Shown here: piece after piece, positions 1 to 10,265 of the stretch
Layout: each line of letters opens with the position of its first letter
How positions within the stretch are numbered: position 1 is the first letter of the stretch
NCBI GenBank assembly: GCA_002221725.1
Contig: NJFT01000378.1
Coordinates: 1-20,728, forward strand
From: Scedosporium boydii
Taxonomy: Eukaryota > Ascomycota > Sordariomycetes > Microascales > Microascaceae
DNA length: 20,728 nucleotides
Direction of reading: 5' to 3'
Notes under the pieces: generated by a model
What the model was told of the DNA's origin: nothing
Seen by the model: only the letters and a program-made list of their open reading frames with translations
The model's database searches: none
Translations under genes and position numbers: made by a program

Positions 1-48
1 CCGCCTCCTCCTCCTCCTCCTCCTCCTCCTCCTCCTCCTCCTCCTCCT
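1..48. repeat. CCT trinucleotide microsatellite
   Basis: After an initial CCG the sequence is about fifteen uninterrupted CCT units. On + one frame reads as a proline run followed by Gln-Gly-Trp-His-Ser-Gln and a TGA at 67-69. It could therefore be the tail of a gene cut by the window edge, but nothing else supports coding. The tract is expected to vary in length between strains. Confidence 0.9.
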
Positions 49-914
49 CAAGGCTGGCATTCCCAGTGATCCATCCACCTAGTAAACACTCAGCTCGAAA
101 GATGGGCTCGGTAGAAGGCGCTGAAGGTCAGGCTACGGTTGCTGGAGACACGAGGCTGATCTCAAGCACAGAAGTGACTAATGCAGTATTATAGTTACGA
201 TACGCCCCTGGAGCTATCGGGTCCCCCAGGATTAGACGAAGAGGAAAAAACGGGGGGTGCATATTCCATCGGGCTACGGCGGATGGCTCATATAAACTGC
301 AATAATTCCAAACACTGGCTGTGGCGGCTCAATGCCATCTAGAGATTGTTCTAGAGTCAGGGAAGCTTCATCTGTTGACGCAGATCTTTTCATATCTTGG
401 ATCTACTTTTCTCCTATATGGCGGTAAAGGTTATGGATTGGGGGAAACACAATCCATTTCCGGTGTACTCGAGAGGTTAACTAGAGTGCTCCATCAGCCA
501 AACGGGGTTTCACTGCCATTCGCGTCCGACAGCGGCCTAGGCCATTCACAGCAATCATTGAAGCCCGACGTGTTGGATGACGGCCGTGTCAGGAGTGGTG
601 ATCAATAAAGTACACTATACTTCTTACCTCGGCCCTGAGACAATACCAAGGACAGTACAAAGGTAGTAGGGTACTTGGTTCCTGAAGTAGTGTAGTACAA
701 CGAGAAGGCTCCTGAGCTCTGGGCCAATCACAGCCCCTGTCTCCAAAGATGGTCAGTCGCAGCCTTGTTGTACCTTGAACCGTCAATTGCAATCTTAAAT
801 TTTGTTCTGGAAGGTAAAGCATCTCTAGTTTCGCTCGAGGGAGTCGAGTTCCACGTCTACCTTTGATTCCGCCTTCCTTCAGATGTCCTGGGGTGCTCCT
901 CCAGGCCGGATTGG
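49..914. other. Non-coding upstream region of the histidyl-tRNA synthetase gene
   Basis: No reading frame here looks like a protein: the short frames at 321-608 (+) and 589-942 (-) have no recognisable motif. A CCAAT pentamer lies at 724-728. An ATG at 749-751 opens a seven-codon stretch (Met-Val-Ser-Arg-Ser-Leu-Val) ending at a GTACCT that could act as a splice donor. Its possible use as a mitochondrial leader exon is described under the extension at 915-1100. The rest is probably promoter or 5' leader. Confidence 0.5.
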
Positions 915-1100
915 ATGAAGGGCCTGTTGCCGTCACGCCCAAGGTCGGCGAGGCTGCTTAGGGTAGTGACTCATCACCCACACGAGTGTTTACGCCTAAA
1001 ACCTTTGATCTGCCAACTGCAAGTACAGCCTGCGATATCCGCCACCCTCTCCAAGTCCTTCACCACAACCGCCCAAATTCGACGACACAGACCGGACAAG
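915..1100 (+). other. In-frame upstream extension of histidyl-tRNA synthetase, candidate mitochondrial targeting sequence
   Basis: The frame of the enzyme stays open upstream of the ATG at 1101 back to a stop at 864-866, with its first ATG at 915. The 62 extra residues are rich in Arg, Ser and Thr. They end in [18 protein letters not shown], which resembles a cleavable fungal mitochondrial presequence. A single gene making cytosolic and mitochondrial HisRS from alternative starts is established for yeast HTS1. Three ways to make the long form fit the sequence: the ATG at 915; a non-AUG start such as CTG at 1017-1019; or a leader exon 749-769 spliced from GTACCT (donor at 770) to the AG at 1027-1028, which joins in frame. 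I cannot choose between them without transcript data. Confidence 0.5.
966..974 (+). promoter_or_regulatory. Gcn4/CPC1-type amino-acid control site
   Basis: GTGACTCAT matches the RTGACTCAT element bound by Gcn4 in yeast and CPC1/CpcA in filamentous fungi, which activates amino-acid biosynthesis and some aminoacyl-tRNA synthetase genes during starvation. It lies 127 bp before the cytosolic start codon. It also lies inside the upstream extension, so if it works as a promoter element, the ATG at 915 would be upstream of that promoter. Single site, not tested. Confidence 0.45.
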
Positions 1101-3002
1101 ATGCCCCCGAAGACGAAATTCGAGCTTAAGGTCCCTAAGGGGACCAAAGACTGGGAGGGAACTGATATGGTCATTCGCGACAAAATCTTCAACACCATCA
1201 CCCAGGTTTTCAAGCGCCATGGCGGGGTAACCATTGATACGCCCGTCTTCGAATTGAAAGAGATTTTGGCGGGGAAATATGGCGAGGTGCGCCTGACTTA
1301 TACAGAATATAGTCTCAATGGACTCGATATTCTAATTTTATAATTTGCAACAGCGTTGCTAACAATTTCCCAGGACTCCAAACTCATCTACGACCTTGCC
1401 GACCAAGGAGGGGAGATTTGCTCGCTGCGATACGACTTGACGGTGCCGTTCGCTAGATGGCTCGCCATGAACAAGGATATCCAACATATCAAGCGCTACC
1501 ACATTGCGAAGGTGTACCGGAGAGACCAGCCCGCCATGACCAAGGGCCGAATGCGAGAGTTCTACCAATGCGACTTTGACATCGCCGGTGTCTTCGACGC
1601 CATGGTGCCCGACGCGGAGATCATTCGAATTATCAGTGAGGTCTTCGATGGCCTTGGCTGGAAAAACACATACACCATCAAACTTAACCACCGCAAGATA
1701 TTAGACGGCATCTTCGAGGTTTGCGGTGTCCCCGAGGACAAGATCAGGACAATCTCCTCTGCCGTCGACAAGCTAGATAAACTACCCTGGGCCGATGTTC
1801 GGAAAGAAATGACGGAAGAAAAGGGCCTTGCCGAGGATGTGGCCGACCGTATCGGAGAGTGGGTGGTTCTCAAGGGGCAGCGCGATCTCCTCGAGAAGCT
1901 GCAGGGCGATGAGAAGCTTGCTGCGAATGAGAAGATGAAGCAAGGAATGGCAGACTTGGCGCTCATGTTTGAATACCTCGACAACTTCCAGGTCCTGGAC
2001 AAGGTGTCCTTCGACCTAAGTCTGGCTCGCGGCCTCGATTACGTGAGTATATTCCCACCTTCATATGCGCATTCGCCCGTGTGACAGCATCCAAATAGGG
2101 TGGGGCTGACTTATAACATAGTACACCGGTGTGATCTACGAGGTAGTAACAGAAGGCTCGGCTCCCGAGGCTAAAGCGCCAACCCCTGCGGAAGGAGAAG
2201 TGAAGCCGAAGAAGAAGTCCAAGGGCAAGCAGGATGCCGACGATGATCGCTCATCGGACCCTACTGTTGGCGTCGGTAGCGTCGCCGCGGGTGGCCGATA
2301 CGATCACCTAGTTGGCATGTTCTCAGGAAAGACACAAATTCGTGAGTTTAACTTCTTCCGCTTTTGCTGTTCACCTTTCTAAGCATTGGGTACTAACTTG
2401 TTGCTCGTGTCCCAGCCTGTGTTGGCATCTCTTTCGGTGTTGATCGCATCTTCTCCATTACCAAAGCTAGGTTGGCCGCCGACAAGGCCGCCGCAGCTGT
2501 GCGGAAGAACGAGGTCGACGTCTACGTTATGGCATTCGGTGGCAAGGGCTTCACCGGTATGCTAAAGGAGCGCATGTCCGTGTGCTCAAAACTTTGGAAC
2601 GCGGGCATTAAGGCCGAGTTCCTCTACAAGGTTAAGCCCAAACTTACCAACCAGTTCAAGGCCGCCGAGGCTGGCGGTGTACCTTTCGCCGTCATCTTCG
2701 GTGAGGATGAGTGGAACAATGGCAAGGTTAAGGTCAAGGAACTTGGTTTGAAAGACGGACACCCTGAAAAGGAGGGTGTTGAGGTCACGCTGGATGCGCT
2801 GGTGGCGGATGTCAAGACTAAGCTCAACAGACGGGCGGCGCTTGAGGATATAACGAGGCAAGCGCAGGGTTTGAAGGTAGTTGATGGTATCAAGGGAGAG
2901 CAGGTTGTAGCTCCGCCAGTCGAGGTTCCCGCCGCGGCTAATCCAGAGGCGGCACCGGCGGATGCCCCTGTCGCCGATGCCCCTTCCGTTGAGAACAAGT
3001 AA
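1101..3002 (+). CDS. HTS1: Histidyl-tRNA synthetase, cytosolic form (possibly dual-targeted)
   Basis: Charges tRNA-His with histidine in translation. Coding exons: 1101-1286, 1374-2042, 2122-2341, 2416-3002, giving 553 aa (615 aa if begun at 915). All joins keep frame, and introns 1 and 3 have good branch points (GCTAAC, ACTAAC). The class II core is complete: RYDLTVP near residue 81, motif 2 around 102-132 ([14 protein letters not shown] to [12 protein letters not shown]), the histidine signature LARGLDYYTGVIYE near 279-292, GGRYDHL near 342, and motif 3 with the GVDR arginine at 360-373. The anticodon-binding domain covers about 391-505. A Lys/Asp-rich low-complexity insert sits at about 296-333, and an Ala/Pro-rich tail ends the protein. 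The start at 1101 ([18 protein letters not shown]) is where eukaryotic cytosolic HisRS normally enters its catalytic domain. Family assignment is very secure; the exact 5' end is not. Confidence 0.95.
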
Positions 3003-3068
3003 GTGGAGGAAAACATTGCCGTGGTCGGGTGGCACGCCGATTTCGACAGAAAAATAGACGATAGCAAG

Positions 3069-3074
3069 AATAAA
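3069..3074 (+). terminator. Candidate polyadenylation signal of the HisRS gene
   Basis: AATAAA lies 67 bp after the stop codon, in an A-rich stretch typical of a fungal 3' untranslated region. Fungal poly(A) signals are loose, so this is suggestive only. Confidence 0.4.
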
Positions 3075-4298
3075 ATGTATGAGAAGAAGAAACAAAAAGA
3101 TGATCTGCCCCAGTTCCAGTCCGTAAAGTTAGTGCTCTTGGGTAATGGTTCTCCGGGCAGCGAGCTTTATGAGTAATCCTCCTTCCACAGTCTATCGCCT
3201 GCTGACGCAGTCTTGGTTGGATGTCAACTATCCACCAACGAGATCCGCCTCGTCACGTTACGAGATCGATATAGGTAAGTATCATCCTTCCTATCCCTCC
3301 CACCAGCACCGACCTTTATACTATGGGGAGTAATGCATTCTCCGCTCTTCTTCTACAGCTTTATATGTCCATAAACGTCTCAGAAACGTCCTCTGCCTGG
3401 GCTACAGGATTCCAGTGATTACTATGTCCCGGCTGCAATGGATGATCCATATCGAGCAGATTGAAGGGCTCTTCTTCGCGACATGAAGTATGTTGCGAGT
3501 GAACTGGGAGTCGTGCGGCGCAAAACACATGCGAAAGCGGCGCTTCCTGGTGCCTCAGATTAAAGAGACGGTCGGAGCACCAAAACCAGTCCAATTCCGT
3601 TCATCACAACGAGGTCTCCACAACCACGACCTCTTTCGTCCACGAGTGTTTCTCCGCCACCTCCACTTAGCATTTAATTCGGACGATCCGCTATGACACT
3701 GCGAACCGCATGCGCGTGCCTCCTACATGTGCGCTTCTCTTCTGTGCGCCTGCAGGTACATGTGTCCTCGAACGCCAAGGGGGGTCCGTTCCTTGTGGAA
3801 ATGGGCGGTGCATGGACGTGATGTTCGCTGTTTACGCAGGTGCTCTTACTAGTGTTCAGTCCGCTTGCCACGCTCGCAGCATTGTCATTTATCATTCCAC
3901 TAGTACAAAATCGGCCTGCTCTCTCTCGGAGTGGATTTCGCAACCGGCGAGGGTATCCCAGGCTCCCAGAGGAGAGCGGACACAGACGCAGACATGCAGC
4001 TGCACACATGAACGCCTTTGACGTCGCAGCGGAGAGGAATGCTTCATGTCAGTCCTCATCCCTTCTCGTGGAAATGACGAACGGTCACTCATGCTCGCAT
4101 TCAGAAATGTCGCGTTCACCTGAGGCGACGATCTCATTCCTGGGGAAATAACCATGTTGGGAGGGAGGGAACGCAGATCTATCAAGTATTCGGCCAACAA
4201 TGAGAGTGTCCTGCAGCCAACCCACGTGGTTCAAGAAATAGTTTTCTTCGCGGTCATCCCAAATGGCTTGGCCTCGTAGGTTAATGTCCCGCGTTGTT

Positions 4299-4765
4299 TA
4301 CTTCGTATTATCATTGCACATTCCCTCCGATCTATCCGCGACTCTGAAAGCGCGACGTCGCTGGACAACATGAAAACGAGATGGCTGATCTTCATTAGGA
4401 TGGCGTCTCCAGCACGGACTTCTTCGGTCTCCCCAAGAGGACGAAGCCAGCCAGTTGACGTTGTTCTCCGTTCGATAGTGGATTGATGTTTCCTAGTGCA
4501 GCCCTCAACTCGGTTCCTGGGCTGGCCTAGCCAGGCCAGCCAGAGCTCTCACTAATACTTCGTACTTGCAATGTGGTCTGCTCAGTGCAATTACTACGAA
4601 GTACACTCGCCGCTCTGTAGTCTGGATGGAGTACACGGGTACTACTTCGTACCTCATCCTGTGCGCCCCTGACTACTGGGATTAGCTCCCCAAATGGGCA
4701 GAGATGTGAGGGCTATTATTTTCGCGAATGCTCCAGGAGACAGGGACGCTTGTTTGTACTTCGTA
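4299..4765. repeat. Cluster of the dispersed 9-mer TACTTCGTA / TACGAAGTA
   Basis: Exact copies lie at 4299-4307, 4556-4564, 4595-4603 (reverse orientation), 4643-4651 and 4757-4765. Further exact copies in the window are at 7325-7333, 8839-8847 (reverse), 16028-16036 (reverse), 16640-16648 and 18004-18012 (reverse). All ten lie outside the coding exons called here. Several extend to ten bases with a further C (4556, 4643, 7325, 16640). Random expectation for one 9-mer on both strands in this length is about 0.16. Copies at 4556 and 4595 face each other. Function unknown: a transcription-factor site, a tiny mobile repeat footprint and a structural motif are all possible. Confidence 0.75.
4520..4541. 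repeat. Perfect 9-bp inverted repeat with a 4-nt loop
   Basis: The arm GGCTGGCCT is followed by AGCC and the exact complement AGGCCAGCC. The hairpin is GC-rich and ends 15 bp before a copy of the TACTTCGTAC motif. No gene reads through it, so a terminator role is not supported. Confidence 0.7.
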
Positions 4766-7700
4766 TTTTTTATCAGACCTATCAAACTGGAGGAAAGTTG
4801 GTGCTTCAGCGATGTGGTGATCGACACGCGAAAAAGGGTCCCGCGCGGCATTACTTCCTCATACCTCTTTGGTCGTGTTATGGAAAGGTTGGGGCTCGAT
4901 TCAAGAGCTCCGATACTCCGCTTGGTCGCTGGAAGAAGAAAAAGGCGAAGGCTCGAGACACTAGAGGCTGACACGGAGATATGCTGAGATCTGAAATGAT
5001 GAATCGCTGGGTAAACTGGAGAGCGGCCAAATTCCATGGGTCACGATTTTATCCAATTGATCTGTGTTGTCCTGAGACTCTTCTGAATCATCATTGCTGA
5101 GCAGTCAGTTGGGCATTCTCACAGACCAAAAACCAGGGTTTGGAGGGCAGGCCTGAGGACGAGGGTCTGGTTGCATCGGTTGCGCCACCCACCTGCTGCT
5201 GCAACCTTGGTGGGGTTGCTGCCAAGTCGACGACAACGAAGCAAAATTGAATATTCTCTGATTTGAAAGGTTCCTCCTGCCTTAAAAAGGCATTTGAATG
5301 TCGTAGGTAGTATTTCCAGCGGGTACTGTGCAGGTTACTGTGCGGACCAGCACTGAACAGAGCCACAGATGCCCTGAGCGCAGTGGATATCTGTCACTGT
5401 GCCATCGGTCAATGGATCCAGAGCCCCCGCCCTCTTCTCCACGACCAGGCCAGGAACAGGACCTTCCCTCCTATCCCAACCACAGTGTTGTTGTCACCGT
5501 GCCTTATCGATAAGCTATCAAGGGCACCTTTTCGGTTTATCCTCATCAAACCATGGTTCTGAAGGGCGACCCTAGTTTCGGATGGTCGAGTGGTATTGTT
5601 GCAGATCACCAACCTTAACGGCGCGGCAAAGGAGGGGGAATCCTGCCCCTCGGTTTTGCTTTTTTGTCTCTTCTCTATTCTCGTCGCCAGCCTCTTTCTC
5701 TCCGATTCCGAACCAGATCTAATCGCCTTTACAATGGTGGGAGGGGAGGGAATGTATCTCTAGGGGAACGACTCTGCAGTCCAACGAAAATTTAACGTAA
5801 CAGGTCTGTTTCTAATCACCGGCTTTTTATCTCGATGGAACGACAACTCGCATGGCCAAGTGTGGTGAAACGAGATAGTTTCCATCTGATTTCTTGTTGT
5901 TGCTGCGCCGGGGCGCAAACACCAATCTCGCACCCACTCACAACCACCGAGGCCCATGTGTCGCCTCTCGTTTGATTGCACTTGGTTTCTGTCCAAAGTG
6001 ATAGAACTGAGGGAAGAAAAGAAAACAACAACAGAAAAGGATTTGCACCCCACCATGGCAAGTGTCAAAGCTACGCATATGATCCTCTTGCGGTGTTGTA
6101 GGATATGCAAAAGGAGCCGACACACGGACGCAGGTTGCAGAGGGCAGTCGAAATCTGACCGGGGTGCGGCATCAGAACGGTAAAGTGCCTTTCTGAAATA
6201 GATCTGTGCGACGGGTGAGTGATGAGTCTGTCTTGAATGTTTCGTTTCAAGGTCGCAGTGCCCAACGAGGAAATGACCACTTACACGCAGTTTGAGAACA
6301 AATTGCGGGGGGTTGTGAGATGGAGGGTCACTGTTTGAGGGTTTGCCATTTGGTCCGAGAGCCCGGCCTCGGTGGATTTCCAAGATTATCAACAGCATAT
6401 TCCTTCATCCCAGAAGTAGCATTGCAACCCAAACAGTACATTGGCAGTGTGATGGAGAGGCAGAGCATCTCGATGGCGACCCCCCACTGGCGAGGTAGGG
6501 TAACAGCAACGCCCAAACACATCTCGAGTACACAAGTCAGTTTTGTTTTTCAAAAGATCCCGTCGAACCCCTAGCGCGATTGCACTTCGTAGGGTGCGGA
6601 GTTGCTAGCATCTGATGGGCAGGAAAGGACTACCCCCAAGCAAACTGCTGATCAGGGCGAAGTCCGATCTCCATAGAGAATGATCACAGAGGTCGTGAAT
6701 ATTGCGTCAAGATCCTTGGAAGCTTCGAGCCCGGCTCGCTGCCTGTGGCGAAAGGGTAATAATTTTCTTTGACTTCACACAACGTTATCCACTTGGCTCG
6801 ATGGTAGCTAGGGAGAGACCGATAGGCGCAGCCGACGAGTGGCATATTGTGGCGTTTTCCTCGCCTAGTCGGCTAGTCTTCCTTTCACGCCCATTGAATA
6901 ATATCATGCTCTCTTCCTCTCATCCTCTTGGCTTGCTGTCCGGCCTGGCCCTCCGGGAACAGTTGTTGAAATTTCATACATGTAATCCTGGCCGTACATA
7001 CAGATAGTGCCGAGCTGACATAGTGGAGTCCTGGGATAACCAGATGGTGGCTGGCGATTAGACACATAGAATTGACAGAAGACCAGGTTCATGGGTTTTC
7101 ATTCCTTGGATATATCGGGGACTAGCAGTGAGGGCTGAATCTGGCACCACGCGATGACGCCCGGCTGCGGATGTTTTTGTAAGGATCTCGGCATCGGCAA
7201 TTACTTCCCTGCTCACCGCTTCAGCTCAGAGGAGCTCCTTGTGCGAAGTAAAGACCAAAATCCGATTTCTCGAGCACCTCATCTCCAGAGCCTTCCATCG
7301 TCTTGGTATCCACGGATACTAACATACTTCGTACTTCCTACCCGGATGCGTTGTCAATCTAAGTCGACGAGGATTCAGGTGTCAGTTATTCTACCGGAAA
7401 TGTCACTTATTCGATGCACGCTCCCGAAGCCAGTCATTACAGAGAAAATATGGCGCGCCTATAGTGATCTGACACAGGGATGCCTTCAGGTCAACCCAGC
7501 TGCTCGTGGTTGCACACCGACTCGACGCCTCGAGCCGGCTGAGGAATCGGAACTTTGGAGCAAACTTTGTCAATAAATCCTCGGCTTGCAGGTGCTCCGA
7601 GGCTTTCACCGTGGGCTCTAGCCTCTCTGCCACGTTTCGGTCCGCGTTTCCTCATGGTTGGTGTAAACGACTCGCCGTCGCTCGAAACCAAAGGTCCCCG

Positions 7701-8440
7701 GAACAGCGGCGGTCGAACGATGGCGATGGGCAAACCATAATTCTTAGCGTTTTCATGCGAGCAGCAGTGAGATCCAAAAACCCAATAGCCACAAGAAGGG
7801 CTACCCCGTTCTTTGCGGACCCGGTCATCGCTGATAGAAACCGTCCTCGGGAACGATGCAGAGCACTCTCTTCCACAGGGAAGATCCATCGATCGAGTGC
7901 AAACTAGTGATATACTTCCCAGTAGGACATCTGTCGAGCATTGGTGTATTGATGAGCTCTACCAAACCTCGCTTGTGTGTGGTTCTAAAGGATCTCGATA
8001 TTGATTTCTATCGCCTCATCATGTCAACGACGCGCCTCGAAAAACGAAATGACGCCCTGTGACGAGCCGTTATGCTGAGAAGAGCGGACAATAATAATAA
8101 CATCGGCGCTGGAATGAGTTATTCTCCTTGTTTAGTGCAGGCCATTTCCGGATCTGATTGAATTGGGCGCCATGCAGTCGACAGACACGCGGGAGGAAAT
8201 TTCCCTGAGCTAGGCTTGTATATTGTACTTCGTGCCATTCCAACAGTACCAACTGTGTGTCCTTGTCTGACTGAGCAGCAAACGAAGCCCACAATGCATT
8301 TTCGGTTTTTTGGCATGCCTCCTCTCTCTCATACTGTGGAGCCAGGGTGCCTCGAAATGCACCAAGCTTCGGTACTATTGTGGAATAGTGGTGGACGAGG
8401 TACGAAAGTACTTTGTAGTGTGCTTGTGCTCTGTCTTGCA

Positions 8441-10265
8441 ATCTGCATTCCACCGCCTAGCTACGGCCCTGGTCCCTGTCGCCCCTTCCCTGTCCTCTTC
8501 CCTTGCCTCCCTCAATGACTGTCCAACATTCAAGTCCTCACTACCCCTGTCTACTGCTCCCTTGCCCCCATTGTCCCCATCCTCTTGTGTCCTCCTCTGC
8601 AACCTTCCTCCCCTTTCTTCAGACTTTGGAAAGGGTCGAGCCTCAGCTTGCTCTTTTGCTCACCACCCCCTGACCCCCCTGTACCTGACGCTATTCCACT
8701 TTAGGAATAATGGCTTTCATGGCTTGACATCGAGGTTGGTCTTGTTGACGCAAGCAGGCTCTGGCTTCCTTCTCGACGTACGAGTACTACAAGAAGGCTA
8801 ACTCGTCTCGAGCAAGTCTGTGTGCGTGTTAGTCGATATACGAAGTATGACAAGAGCACACTCAGGCCCTTAGGCACATGCACTCTCAGACTCGGTGTTA
8901 TTTACGGTCGACTTCACCCACATACCCTCCCTTCCCATCTTGTTGCCTCTATCTCTCCCCCCTGCGTATTCTGATGTCCCATTCCAGGCCCAGGCCCCAC
9001 AGTTGGACGCTTTCTAGCTCTTCTCGACTAGATTAATCTTCCGTGTTCGTGCTTAGAAAAGTCTAGCTATGCGCCACCCTCTTGGGCTGCACTAGATCAT
9101 CCCCTTTTACCTGTGTATATATCCACTCAGATACCCATCTCCCCCGGACCCCTACGAGTCAGATTCTGATTTTTGTGTTTTGGCGTTACTCTCTGCCTCT
9201 TCTCATCTCTTCTTCTCTCTCCTTTTCCAACATACCCGGACCCGAAACGGAACCAGCCCATCATTTCCGCACATCATCGATAAGCATCTCGACATCCCAT
9301 CAGTTAACGACATTCTCTTCGGTCGATTGTCTCTCGCATTCGACATCACGACCTCGACTATCAACCGGCGCTGGTCCATCATCCCGCACGGCGACGCATA
9401 AACCCCAAGGGCTTTCAGAGTCGTCGGGTTTCGTCATCCGAAGTCCCATTAGTATACAGGCTAAACGAAACTTCTAACACGGCGTCGAGTCCACCTCCTG
9501 ACACCAAACCCGGTTGAAGATCATTTTCCACCCGCTCTACCCACCCACCTACGGACGGCTTAGACGATCTCCTGGCAGGATAGGATACGGCGAAACTTCC
9601 TGATAAAAGTGTCTTGCCATTTCGTTCAGCAGCCTCACCACTCTCCAACTTGGGACGAACGATCTACGGGCAAAAAAGGGCTCTCGTTTCAAGAGAACTT
9701 TCACGCAAACCTGTCTTCGATTCCTCGACCCCGGCTTTGTTCCCTCTTTCTCATCCCGTACCGTACTTCTCGGCTCTGCGGTACCAGTTTTTGTCTTTTT
9801 CTTGCGCCCATTCGTCATACAACTCGCCATCAGTTTCCGGACATAGAGTTGGGATGACACTGACACATGCAACTCAACCATCATTGACGAGTTGACGATC
9901 TACTTTTCCAGCATTTTGGAACATATATCCTGGACCTTCCCGATAACTAGGCAGTCCGAATCAGACGAACCGGCAAAAGGAAAATTACGATATTATCCTG
10001 ATCTCATCCTCTCTGCTGGTCTGCATTGCACGCGCACGCGCGCTTTTGTCCGCTCACACCATCTCCCTCTCTCTTTTCTCCCCCTTCCAACTTCAACCTG
10101 TGCAATTTCCAGGAATATCTTGCGATTTTCCAAGATTAATCGGAGCATAAACTCATCTCGATCTACATTGCCCGAGCGCTAGAGTTAGACTCTTACGAGT
10201 CGAACATCCACTTTCCCTATTCTCGCCCGCATCACGCTCATCTCCACACACGCCCACACATAGCA
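8441..10265 (+). promoter_or_regulatory. Long pyrimidine-rich promoter and 5' leader of the gene at 10266
   Basis: From about 8441 the + strand becomes strongly C/T-rich, as is common around transcription starts in filamentous ascomycetes. A TATATAT lies at 9116-9122. Downstream there are several short open frames that begin with ATG and stop before 10266 (for example 9082-9477, 9180-9401, 9609-9857, 9892-10182). They look like upstream frames in a leader rather than genes, because they have no motifs and overlap in different registers. An alternating purine-pyrimidine run occurs at 10027-10043. A TACGAAGTA copy lies at 8839-8847. The transcription start and any leader intron cannot be placed from sequence alone. 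Confidence 0.4.

Larger units (their letters stand above)
3075..8440. other. About 5.4 kb with no convincing gene
   Basis: I checked the longer open frames on both strands, including 5760-6398 (-), 7154-7576 (+), 7491-7889 (-) and 7506-7907 (+). None shows a family motif, a run of plausible codon use or a set of joinable exons. Opposite-strand frames overlap each other freely, as expected by chance. The stretch holds six of the ten exact TACTTCGTA/TACGAAGTA copies (five clustered at 4299-4765, one at 7325-7333) and a 9-bp hairpin at 4520-4541. A smaller inverted repeat at 5904-5917 has 6-bp arms around GG. It may be promoter for the gene at 10266, non-coding RNA, or decayed repeats. I see no terminal repeats or transposase remnants. 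Confidence 0.5.

Noticed and set aside
1562..2002. 146-codon open frame on - inside the HisRS gene, and similar frames at 2586-3095 and 2624-3067
   Set aside because: They are antisense shadows of a well-supported coding exon and have Ser/Leu-rich, motif-free products.
5760..6398. 212-codon open frame on -, the longest in the gene-poor region
   Set aside because: No domain or plausible exon partners, mixed composition, and smaller frames overlap it in both strands. Length alone is possible by chance in this much DNA.
8310..8801. 163-codon Leu/Ser/Pro-rich frame on +
   Set aside because: The composition is what a C/T-rich promoter strand gives in any frame; no motif.
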